A model generated the notes under the pieces. It ran no database searches. It was not told the origin of the DNA and saw only the letters and a program-made list of their open reading frames with translations. Positions 9,073 through 15,830 of a stretch of DNA of 34,584 bases are shown here, in pieces. The stretch's first letter is position 1. The number at the start of each line of letters is the position of its first letter. The position numbers were made by a program, and so were the translations under genes. Source of the stretch: JBFXAN01 sp050184225 (GTDB lineage Bacteria > Chloroflexota > Dehalococcoidia > CAUJGQ01); the NCBI GenBank assembly GCA_050184225.1, contig JBFXAN010000063.1, forward strand, positions 1 through 34,584, in the 5' to 3' direction.

Positions 9073-9552
9073 CTACGATTCCGTCGGTTGCAGGGCTTCC
9101 ATCCCGATATGGCTGATCGCGCCCTGATAGATGCGCTCCAGCAAATTCGAGAGCGATTGAAGTTCGTCCGGGGAAAGCAGCTCGAACAAGCGCGCCTCGG
9201 TGGTGGTGCTCGGGCCAATCGTCTCGGCCAGCTTCGCCTCACCGGCTTCGGTGAGTTCGAGCCGGATCGCGCGACGATCGGGGAGGTCGCGGACGCGCCG
9301 CACCCAGCCCTGCTTCTCCATCCGGTCGATCAGCCCGGTGACGGACTGCGTCTCCTGCGTGAGGTAGTGGGCCAGCCGCGACGGCGTGATTGGCCAGGGA
9401 CCGGCCTTGATCGTGGCCAGCGCCAGCGCCTGTGGTAGCGTTGCGCCGGTTGGTGCGATCGCCCGCTCGATCGCTTTGAAGAGGGTGGCATATGTGAGAT
9501 ATAACTGGCGCCAGGCTGCTGAAGGCTGCGGTGTAACATCCACAGACGACAT
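9073..9552 (-). CDS. MarR-family transcriptional regulator
   Basis: This 159-residue protein is a MarR-type winged-helix repressor or activator that would act as a dimer. The recognition region is ITPSRLAHYLTQETQSVTGL, followed by a second helix (IDRMEKQGWVRRV) and the classic wing (DLPDRRAIRLELTEAGEA), flanked by helices for dimerisation. The start is ATG 9552, with GGAGG about 10 nt upstream. A good promoter (TTGCAA, 17-nt spacer, CATAAT) lies 57-85 nt upstream with an inverted repeat just beyond it, so autoregulation and control of the divergent PBP gene are possible. The ligand is unknown. Confidence 0.9.
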   Translation of the reverse strand: MSSVDVTPQPSAAWRQLYLTYATLFKAIERAIAPTGATLPQALALATIKAGPWPITPSRLAHYLTQETQSVTGLIDRMEKQGWVRRVRDLPDRRAIRLELTEAGEAKLAETIGPSTTTEARLFELLSPDELQSLSNLLERIYQGAISHIGMEALQPTES

Positions 9553-9608
9553 TGTTATCTTTCCTCCACGGCTTCCCGTGCGAACCAGCAGGGAGACGAG
9601 ATGGAAGC

Positions 9609-9637
9609 ATTATGCACTGCGAGTTAATAGATTGCAA
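9609..9637 (-). promoter_or_regulatory. Promoter of the MarR gene
   Basis: On the minus strand TTGCAA (9637-9632) and CATAAT (9614-9609) are separated by 17 nt. The start would fall near 9602, giving a leader of about 50 nt with a Shine-Dalgarno. Confidence 0.6.
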
Positions 9638-9668
9638 CCCAGACTTTCAACGGTTGGGAAGGTCTGGG
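9638..9668. promoter_or_regulatory. Inverted repeat next to the marR promoter, candidate operator
   Basis: CCCAGACTTTC (9638-9648) is inverted at 9658-9668 (GAAGGTCTGGG) with one mismatch and a 9-nt centre. It abuts the -35 of the marR promoter and lies between the two divergent genes. A MarR operator is a guess from position. Confidence 0.4.
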
Positions 9669-9795
9669 ACCGCGCACCTGCATTGAAAGCTACCCGCAGG
9701 TTGACGGTACTCCACCACGATAAGGCGCGTACCACGAATACGCGTCAGAGCCAGTCGGTCGTTGTTCGTGTCAGAGTAGTTTCGCACACCTTTAG

Positions 9796-9801
9796 TATAC
9801 T
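9796..9801 (+). promoter_or_regulatory. Candidate -10 of a leaderless promoter for the PBP gene
   Basis: TATACT ends 6 nt before the ATG at 9808. There is no Shine-Dalgarno between them and no strong -35 at 16-18 nt. The layout is the same as at 11252. Confidence 0.55.
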
Positions 9802-9807
9802 GCCCAT

Positions 9808-11211
9808 ATGGCACGACAGATCCGCTGGTCCGCGCTGGTGATCTTCCTCGGATTTCTGGCGCTTGGCTTCGGCGCCGGCTACTGGCAGGTCGTCCGCAGC
9901 GATGACCTTGCGAGCCGATCGGGGAATCCGCGCATCGCCGAGCTGAGCGCGCGGGAACAACGCGGCACGATCTGGTCCGCCGACAGCGTCCGGCTCGCCT
10001 GGAGCGCAACGGGCGATGACGGCCGCCGCGCTCGGATGTATGCCCTGCCATCGCTGGCGCATCTCCTCGGCTACGTCAGCCGTACGTACGGCGTCAGCGG
10101 CATCGAGGAGCAGTACAACGATCAACTCAGCGGTTCGCGGAGCGGGCAGCCGCTCGAACAACTCTGGCATGATCTCACCCGCGAGCGGCTGCCCGGCAAT
10201 GATCTGGTGCTGACGATCGACACCCGTGTTCAGCAGGCCGCCGCCGAAGCGCTGGGCGACCGGCCCGGAGCGGTGGTGGCGATCGATCCGCGTACGGGTG
10301 CGGTACTGGCGATGGTGTCGTCGCCGGGCTTCGATCCCGCCACAATCGAAGAGACAGGCGAAGCCCTGCTGACCGATCCCGATGCGCCGCTGATCAATCG
10401 TGCGACCCAGGGACAGTACGCACCCGGTTCGATCTTCAAGTCGGTGACGGCAGTGGCGGCGTTGGAGTCCGGAGAGTTCCGGCCGGAGAGCACCTTCCGA
10501 TGTCCCAGTGGTGTCGTCGTCCAGGGCTTTGTGATCGCCTGCGCCGGTGTACCCCCAAACGTGCGTGAGTACGACTTCGCCCACGCCTATGCGTGGTCGG
10601 TGAACGCGAACTTCGCCGAGATCGGGCTGAAGGTCGGCGCGCCGACGCTCGTCGCTCAGGCGCGCCGCTTTGGCTTCGAGGAAGAGATCCCGTTCGACCT
10701 GCCCGTGACACCGAGCCGGCTGTTGCAACCGGGCAAGGCCTTCAACGACGTGCTGCTGGCGACGACGGCGTTCGGTCAGGGTGAACTGGCGGCAACCCCG
10801 CTGCAGATGGCGCTGGTTGCGGCTGCTGTCGCCAACGATGGCACCATCATGCAGCCTTATCTTGTCCAGCAGGTGAAGGATCCGGCCGGCGAAATCTTAC
10901 AGGACAAGCGCCCCCGTCGGTGGCGGGAGGTGATGCGATCGGAGACGGCGGCCACACTCCGCCGATTTATGACCACGGCCGTGCAGGAAGGGTTCGGCGG
11001 CGGCGCGGCGATCCCCGGTGTCGCCGTCGGCGGCAAGACCGGCACTGCCGAAAACGCGCCGGGGGAGCCACCACATGCGTGGTTTACCGGTATCGCACCG
11101 GTAGAGGACCCCGCGGTGGCCGTCGCCGTCGTCGTCGAGAACGCGGGTCAAGGGTCGGCGGTCGCGGCGCCGATCGCCGGCGCCGTGATGCAGGCCGCGC
11201 TTCGACGATAG
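9808..11211 (+). CDS. Class B penicillin-binding protein (PbpA/FtsI-like transpeptidase)
   Basis: This is a 467-residue peptidoglycan D,D-transpeptidase that cross-links the wall with a partner SEDS glycosyltransferase. It has one N-terminal membrane anchor (about 8-26), a short dimerisation-type domain, and a transpeptidase domain with the three active-site motifs: Ser208 in APGSIFK (SxxK), SVN at 264-266 and KTG at 410-412. Its size and short N-terminal domain resemble actinobacterial PbpA more than long FtsI. The neighbouring FHA proteins, FtsW/RodA and PASTA kinase support a role in elongation or division controlled by phosphorylation. The ATG has no Shine-Dalgarno but a -10-like TATACT 6 nt upstream. 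Confidence 0.93.
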   Translation: MARQIRWSALVIFLGFLALGFGAGYWQVVRSDDLASRSGNPRIAELSAREQRGTIWSADSVRLAWSATGDDGRRARMYALPSLAHLLGYVSRTYGVSGIEEQYNDQLSGSRSGQPLEQLWHDLTRERLPGNDLVLTIDTRVQQAAAEALGDRPGAVVAIDPRTGAVLAMVSSPGFDPATIEETGEALLTDPDAPLINRATQGQYAPGSIFKSVTAVAALESGEFRPESTFRCPSGVVVQGFVIACAGVPPNVREYDFAHAYAWSVNANFAEIGLKVGAPTLVAQARRFGFEEEIPFDLPVTPSRLLQPGKAFNDVLLATTAFGQGELAATPLQMALVAAAVANDGTIMQPYLVQQVKDPAGEILQDKRPRRWREVMRSETAATLRRFMTTAVQEGFGGGAAIPGVAVGGKTGTAENAPGEPPHAWFTGIAPVEDPAVAVAVVVENAGQGSAVAAPIAGAVMQAALRR

Positions 11212-11239
11212 GACGGCAGAGATCGACTGTGCACCACCG

Positions 11240-11245
11240 TATACT
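11240..11245 (+). promoter_or_regulatory. Candidate -10 of a leaderless promoter for the FhaA-like gene
   Basis: TATACT ends 6 nt before the ATG at 11252, in the 40-nt gap after the PBP gene. No Shine-Dalgarno or clear -35 is seen. It implies that the FHA genes have their own promoter besides any read-through from the PBP gene. Confidence 0.5.
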
Positions 11246-11251
11246 GAGAAC

Positions 11252-12007
11252 ATGAAGGCGCTTGCCCGGTTGGAGCGGTTTATTCAGGATCTGGTCGAAC
11301 GTCCGGCGTGGTTGCTCACCGAACGACGCCTGCATCCGATCGAGATTGCGGCGGTCCTCACCCGCGCCCTCGAGACGGATGCGTTGCCGCTGGCCGACCG
11401 CGTTCTCGCACCTGATGGGTATGCGCTGCGCTTGCACCCGGATGACTTTGCCCAGCTCGGGACGGTTCGGCGGACGCTGGAACGCGAGTATGCCGAGTAT
11501 CTGTCCCGCGTGGTGAAGGAGCGCGGTCTATCGGTCAACGCGCCGATTCTCGTGGTGATCGTCGAATCTGAAGGCGCGCGGCCGGGATCGATCGAGGTGA
11601 CGACCCGCTTCAGTGAAAGCCAACCGGGGCGCACCATCGCGCGGGTGCGAGATCCGGCGCTGACGACCCAGGTTCCCGTACCGCGTCTGGGACCAACGAT
11701 GGCACAGGCGCCGGCGGTCCTCGAAGTGTTGAACGACGAGGGTACGGTTGTGTCGCGCCTTTCGTTGAACGGCGATGCCCTGGTGATCGGCCGGCGCACG
11801 TCGAGCGGCCTCGCGCTTGCCGATGCCGAGGTTTCACGGCGACACGCACAGATCGATCAGGATACGGCGGGCTTCTCGTTGCATGACCTGGACAGTATGA
11901 ACGGCACCGTCGTGAACGGGCGCCGTATCACCCGGCGGCATGTGCTCCGCGACGGCGATCTGATCGAGGTCGGACACACGCGGCTGCGCTTCGTACAGGG
12001 AGGCTAG
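11252..12007 (+). CDS. FhaA-like protein (DUF3662 + FHA domain)
   Basis: This 251-residue protein has the two-part build of actinobacterial FhaA. The N-terminal DUF3662-type domain spans about residues 1-115 (MKALARLERFIQDLVE, then LHPIEIAAVLTRALE). A linker follows, then a C-terminal FHA domain from about 160, with VIGRRTSSGLALADAEVS, RRHAQI and DLDSMNGTVVNG carrying the Gly-Arg, Ser-x-x-His and Asn-Gly positions that bind phosphothreonine. In Mycobacterium FhaA binds phosphorylated partners of the PknB system and affects wall synthesis. Here a PASTA kinase lies 1.8 kb away, which supports the same role by inference. It is cytoplasmic, with no signal peptide. Confidence 0.88.
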   Translation: MKALARLERFIQDLVERPAWLLTERRLHPIEIAAVLTRALETDALPLADRVLAPDGYALRLHPDDFAQLGTVRRTLEREYAEYLSRVVKERGLSVNAPILVVIVESEGARPGSIEVTTRFSESQPGRTIARVRDPALTTQVPVPRLGPTMAQAPAVLEVLNDEGTVVSRLSLNGDALVIGRRTSSGLALADAEVSRRHAQIDQDTAGFSLHDLDSMNGTVVNGRRITRRHVLRDGDLIEVGHTRLRFVQGG

Positions 12008-12010
12008 CCA

Positions 12011-12436
12011 CTGGACGCGTCTCCCCTGTTCTTGTTTCGGCTTGCCCTGCTGTCACTGCTCTATCTTTTTCTGATGCTCGTCATCGTGGTGGCATGGCGG
12101 GAACTTCGTCCGGCGGCGGTGGAGCGGCGCCGCCAGGCAGTGTTCGAGGTGCTGGACCCCGGCCGGGCGCCGGTTGCTCGCGGCGAGCGGATCGGTGTCG
12201 TCGGCGGCGCATCGGTCGGCCGGGCGGCGGGCAATGATGTCCGGTTCGACGAGGACAGCGTCTCATCGCGGCACGCGCTGATCAGCGTGACGGGGGGCCG
12301 CTGGTGGCTGGAAGATCTCGGCAGCACAAACGGCACCTTCGTCAACGACGCGCGGGTCACGGGACGTGCCCCCTTACGCAACGGCGATGTGGTTCAGGTC
12401 GGTCTGGTGTCGGCGCGGTTTCTCGTGCGGAGCTAG
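12011..12436 (+). CDS. FhaB/FipA-like membrane-anchored FHA protein
   Basis: This is a small FHA protein with one N-terminal membrane helix (LALLSLLYLFLMLVIVVAW) and a cytoplasmic FHA domain (SVGRAAGNDVRFDEDSV, SSRHALIS, LGSTNGTFVN) that would bind phosphothreonine. This layout is that of actinobacterial FhaB/FipA, which links the PknB pathway to division. The start is unusual. The TTG at 12032 has no ribosome-binding site, whereas the CTG at 12011 has GGGAGG 7 nt upstream and gives a short LDASPLFLFR lead-in before the helix, as I would expect for this family. I therefore prefer CTG 12011. The frame is the same as the preceding gene, separated by one TAG. It ends overlapping the convergent FtsW/RodA stop by 4 nt. 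Confidence 0.82.
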   Translation: MDASPLFLFRLALLSLLYLFLMLVIVVAWRELRPAAVERRRQAVFEVLDPGRAPVARGERIGVVGGASVGRAAGNDVRFDEDSVSSRHALISVTGGRWWLEDLGSTNGTFVNDARVTGRAPLRNGDVVQVGLVSARFLVRS

Positions 12437-13731
12437 GTCCGCGGCGCCATGGCCGAGAGCCGCATCAGGATCGCCAGCATGACAAAGTTGACGAGAATGG
12501 ACGACCCGCCGTAGCTGACAAATGGCATGGTGATGCCGGTGATCGGGATCAGCGAGAGATTGCCGGCGATGATGATGATGCTCTGCAAGGCAAGAATGCC
12601 GGTCAGTCCCAGTGCCAGCAGTGTGCCGAAGTCGTTCAGCTGGAGCAGCGCGATCCGCAGCCCGCGTGCCGCGAAGAGGAGGTAGAGCGCGATCAAACCG
12701 ATCGCGCCGGCCACACCCAACTCTTCGGCGACGGCGGCAAAGACGAAGTCCGTGTGCACCGCCGGAATGTATTCGGGGAAGCCGCTGCCCAGTCCGGCGC
12801 CCAACATGCCGCCGTGGGCGAGCGCATACAACGACTGCGCCAGCTGGTAGCCGCCGCCGGTCGCATCGGAGAGCGGGTGCAGCCAGACATCGATCCGGAC
12901 CCGAACATAGTCGAACTGGTGGTAGGCGACGAACACGTTGAGGATGACCAGTGCGACGCCGATCACGATGAAACCGATCCGGTTGGTCGCGGCGTAGAGC
13001 AGCAGCAGCGTGACACCGCCCAGCAGGAGCACAGCGCCCAGGTCGCGCTGCCAGATCAAGACGAGGAAGGTGAGCACCCAGATCACACCGAGCGGGATCA
13101 GGTAGGGAAGCGTCGGCACGCGGACGGCGCGCCAGCGTCGCGTGACCGATCCGAGGATCAGCCTGCGGTCGGCGAGATAGCCGGCGAGGAAGATCACCAG
13201 CAGCAGCTTCATCGCCTCGGTCACCTGAAAGTTGAAGCCACCCACGCCCAACCAGAGCCGCGAGCCGTTGATCTCCTGCCCGACGACCGCCGTCACGACC
13301 ATCAGCGCGAGGCCGGCGCTCGCGGCGATGTACTTGTACGACCGAAGCGCGCGCGGATCGGGCAGGAACACGAGCACGCCGATCATGACAGCGATGCCGA
13401 TCCCGTACCAGCTCACCTGTTTGGCGACGAAGTCCGGCTCCAGGCGGGCGACGAACAGGAGGCCGATTGCGGAGAGCATCGCCGTGATCGGCAGTAACAC
13501 CTGATCGGCGTTCGGCGTTAGCAGGGTGACAGCGAGATGGGCCAGCAGAAACGCGACGCAGAAGATCGTCACCATCTGCCAGATGTCGGGCGGCGCACCG
13601 GCCTCGGAGCGTTCCAGCGCCCGCGCGCCGACGACCAGGAACGCGCCGGCCGGGAGGAGCAACAGCCGCTCAGCCCACCGGTGCGTGATGAGAGCGCCCG
13701 GGGAGATGCGAGAAAAGGTAAAGGCCGTCAC
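12433..13731 (-). CDS. SEDS-family peptidoglycan polymerase, FtsW/RodA
   Basis: This polytopic membrane protein of the SEDS family polymerises lipid II into glycan strands together with a class B PBP, here probably the product of the gene at 9808. About ten membrane helices are visible. Family marks are WQRDLGAVLLLGG, the Asp-containing loop after YVRVRIDVWLHPLSDATGGG and YQLAQSLYALAHGG, and the C-terminal ITGITMPFVSYGGSS. I prefer GTG 13731, which has GAGG 9 nt upstream and lies about 47 nt after a TGATACACT promoter element. An ATG at 13794 would give 21 extra residues, but that codon lies inside the promoter element. FtsW and RodA cannot be told apart here; the actinobacterial parallel favours RodA. 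Confidence 0.93.
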   Translation of the reverse strand: MTAFTFSRISPGALITHRWAERLLLLPAGAFLVVGARALERSEAGAPPDIWQMVTIFCVAFLLAHLAVTLLTPNADQVLLPITAMLSAIGLLFVARLEPDFVAKQVSWYGIGIAVMIGVLVFLPDPRALRSYKYIAASAGLALMVVTAVVGQEINGSRLWLGVGGFNFQVTEAMKLLLVIFLAGYLADRRLILGSVTRRWRAVRVPTLPYLIPLGVIWVLTFLVLIWQRDLGAVLLLGGVTLLLLYAATNRIGFIVIGVALVILNVFVAYHQFDYVRVRIDVWLHPLSDATGGGYQLAQSLYALAHGGMLGAGLGSGFPEYIPAVHTDFVFAAVAEELGVAGAIGLIALYLLFAARGLRIALLQLNDFGTLLALGLTGILALQSIIIIAGNLSLIPITGITMPFVSYGGSSILVNFVMLAILMRLSAMAPRT

Positions 13732-13772
13732 ACTGGGGAACCTCGGATTGCACCGCTCGGCAAAGCATCTGC

Positions 13773-13794
13773 CATACTGGAAGGAGTGTATCAT
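13773..13794. promoter_or_regulatory. Overlapping divergent promoter elements, ftsW/rodA and PASTA kinase
   Basis: On the minus strand TGATACACT (hexamer 13790-13785) is an extended -10 for the FtsW/RodA gene. On the plus strand TATCAT (13789-13794) and CATACT (13773-13778) are -10 candidates for the kinase. The overlap would make the two transcription units compete. No strong -35 is seen on either strand. Confidence 0.4.
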
Positions 13795-13826
13795 CGAGGC
13801 CGCGCGGCCATGAGAGTGCCGAACGA

Positions 13827-15116
13827 ATGAACGACCAGCCGTCCGCCCGCGCGCCCGGCACCGCGTCCCGCGGTGCGGGGGGAACCGTGATCGCCGGACG
13901 CTATGTGATTCAGCGGGTGATCGCTCGCGGCGGCATGGCGACGGTCTACCTGGCAGAGGACAACCTGCTCAACCGTCCCGTCGCGGTCAAAGTGCTTTCC
14001 GGCGACGTCGACGAGGGCGATCAGGACGCCTTTCTGCAGGAGGCGCGCGCCGTCGCGAAGCTCTCGCATCCCAACATCGTCGATGTCTATGATGCCGGCG
14101 TCGAAGGTTCGTTGCGCTACATCGTCATGCAGTATGTCCCCGGCGACACGCTCAAGGACATCATCCAGCATGAGGCTCCGCTCGACCCCCATCGTGCCGC
14201 CGAACTGACCGTTCGGCTCGCGGATGCCCTCAATTACGGTCACACACGCGGCATCGTCCACTGCGACATGAAACCGGGAAACGTGCTGCTCGGCGACCAC
14301 GGCGAGCCGAAGATCGTGGATTTCGGCATCGCCCAGAGTCTCACGCAGACGGTGAAGCTGTCCGACACGGTCGCCGGTACGGTCGGCTACATCTCGCCCG
14401 AACAGGTGGAGGGCAGTGCGATCGACGGGCGCACCGATGTCTACAGCCTCGCCGCCGTTCTCTACGAGATGCTCAGCGGCACGCCGCCGTTCTCCGGCGA
14501 TGACCTCCAGACGGTCGTTACCCAGAAGCTGGTCAAGACACCGGTGCGCCTGCGGGAGCGAAACCCCTTCGTTCCCGAGCAGGTTGACGAGATCGTGATG
14601 CGGGGGCTGGCCCGCGATCCGGGCACGCGCTACCCGACGGCCAAGGCGTTTGCCGACGCCCTGCGCGGCTATCTCGCCGATCAGACCGACGTGCGGACGC
14701 GGCGGTCGAGCGTACCGCCCGCCGGTATCACAGAACGAATCGCCACTCCCTCGCGGCCGGTTCGGGACGGCGCGACGGTGCCGGTGAAGAAGGAGTCGTC
14801 CGGCCGTCCGTGGCTGTTCCTGACGATTGCCGGAACCCTCCTGGCGGTCGTTGTTGCCCTGATCGTCGTCCTGGCGATCACACTGACCGGAGACAACGCC
14901 GGTGGGACCGTCGATGTACCATCGGTCACCGGGGAACGCCTGGATGCGGCCGCTGAACGGCTTCGCGATGTCGGGCTGCGGGTGCGCGATGTCGAGCTGA
15001 AATCGGATGCGGCGCCGTTGGGCACCGTGGTCAGTCAGAGCCCCGACTCGGGCGAATCACTTCGTGAAGGGGAGAGCGTGAACCTCATCGTCAGTGTGGG
15101 GAACGCCCCTCCATGA
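13827..15116 (+). CDS. Transmembrane Ser/Thr protein kinase with one PASTA domain (PknB-like)
   Basis: This 429-residue Hanks-type kinase has a cytoplasmic catalytic domain (about 25-285), a juxtamembrane linker, one membrane helix (about 329-353) and a single extracytoplasmic PASTA domain (361-426), which in this family binds muropeptides or lipid II. Catalytic marks are the Gly-rich loop (IARGGMATVYLAE), Lys55 in VAVKV, IVHCDMKPGN with Asp147, DFG at 165-167 and SPEQ near 190. The HRD motif reads HCD, so the Arg that usually couples activity to activation-loop phosphorylation is missing. Most PknB proteins have three or four PASTA repeats, so one is short. Likely targets are proteins recognised by the two FHA proteins. 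It overlaps the next gene by ATGA. Confidence 0.95.
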   Translation: MNDQPSARAPGTASRGAGGTVIAGRYVIQRVIARGGMATVYLAEDNLLNRPVAVKVLSGDVDEGDQDAFLQEARAVAKLSHPNIVDVYDAGVEGSLRYIVMQYVPGDTLKDIIQHEAPLDPHRAAELTVRLADALNYGHTRGIVHCDMKPGNVLLGDHGEPKIVDFGIAQSLTQTVKLSDTVAGTVGYISPEQVEGSAIDGRTDVYSLAAVLYEMLSGTPPFSGDDLQTVVTQKLVKTPVRLRERNPFVPEQVDEIVMRGLARDPGTRYPTAKAFADALRGYLADQTDVRTRRSSVPPAGITERIATPSRPVRDGATVPVKKESSGRPWLFLTIAGTLLAVVVALIVVLAITLTGDNAGGTVDVPSVTGERLDAAAERLRDVGLRVRDVELKSDAAPLGTVVSQSPDSGESLREGESVNLIVSVGNAPP

Positions 15117-15724
15117 ACCGTCTGCTGCCGATCGTGCTGCTTGCCTTCGCTGCCGTGCTCTTTGCCGCGTGTCGAAACGGCGATGAGTCGCCGGGTCCGC
15201 TCGGCGTCACCCAGGTGGTTCCGACCGACATCCGCGCCGGCAACGACGCGTTTCTGATGATCATCGGCAGCGGCTTCCGCGACGGCGCCTCGGTGACACT
15301 GGGCGGCAGGCCGCTCGCGCAGGTGACCTATGTCAACAACGCGCTGCTCACCGCGGTCGTGCCAGCGGGGGTGGAGGCCGGCGGCCATCCGGTGAGTGTG
15401 ACGCTGCCCAACGGCGATACGGCCCGCGGCGACCTGCCCGTGACGGTGATCGCGGCCCGCCCGGAACCGACGCCCACACCTCGCCCGTCACCGACGCCGA
15501 CCCCCACACCGACGCGCACCGCCATGCCCTCACCGACGCCGACCCCGGAGCCAACACCCGAACCGACGCCGCGCCCGACCGCCACGCCGACCCCGGCACC
15601 CACGCCGGCACCGACCCCGGCGCCCACGCGCACGCCCGCCCCAACACCGGCACCAACGCCGAGGCCCTCCCCGGTCTTCTCGGCGCCGCCAATACCGGGA
15701 GAACGTCCGGCGGGGACGCCCTGA
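15113..15724 (+). CDS. TIG/IPT-domain lipoprotein with Pro/Thr-rich tail
   Basis: This 203-residue predicted lipoprotein has a signal peptide with lipobox LFAAC (Cys20), one IPT/TIG immunoglobulin-like domain (about 33-113; MIIGSGFRDGASVTLGG is typical) and a tail of some 70 residues made almost only of Pro, Thr, Ala, Arg and Glu in PTP-type repeats. The tail would be extended and could reach through a wall layer. The start ATG overlaps the kinase stop (ATGA), so the two are translationally coupled and may act together, for example as sensor or wall-anchored partner; this is inference. The tail repeats are codon-level low complexity. Confidence 0.82.
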   Translation: MNRLLPIVLLAFAAVLFAACRNGDESPGPLGVTQVVPTDIRAGNDAFLMIIGSGFRDGASVTLGGRPLAQVTYVNNALLTAVVPAGVEAGGHPVSVTLPNGDTARGDLPVTVIAARPEPTPTPRPSPTPTPTPTRTAMPSPTPTPEPTPEPTPRPTATPTPAPTPAPTPAPTRTPAPTPAPTPRPSPVFSAPPIPGERPAGTP

Positions 15725-15740
15725 TTTTGTGCAGTGAACG

Positions 15741-15830
15741 ATCACCCTGTCATCCCGAGCATCAGCGAAGGATCTCGACGGTGAGACTGTGTCCGAGGTC
15801 CTTCGCTGGTGCTCGGGATGACAGGGTGGT
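15741..15830. repeat. Palindromic repeat, copy 1 (long hairpin)
   Basis: The two 37-nt arms (15741-15777 and 15794-15830) have a 16-nt loop and three mismatches, all of which are U.G pairs in a plus-strand transcript. The core is TGTCATCCCGAGC...AGCGAAGGATCTCG. It lies between convergent genes and runs into the stop codon of the dehydrogenase gene. It is related to the copies at 17007 and 18878 and may end transcription of the kinase-lipoprotein unit. Confidence 0.85.

Noticed and set aside
11252..12436. FhaA-FhaB as one protein by read-through of a single TAG
   Set aside because: The two frames agree and only one stop separates them, but a Shine-Dalgarno precedes the CTG at 12011 and the families exist as separate proteins with a membrane helix at the FhaB start.
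12304..13497. A 397-codon plus-strand ORF opposite FtsW/RodA
   Set aside because: It is very rich in Asp, Glu, Arg, Gln and His, typical of the antisense of a hydrophobic membrane gene at high GC; FtsW/RodA on the other strand has clear family motifs.
15460..15715. Short tandem repeats, considered as a CRISPR or satellite array
   Set aside because: They are imperfect PTP-type codon repeats inside the lipoprotein gene, with no constant repeat or spacer.
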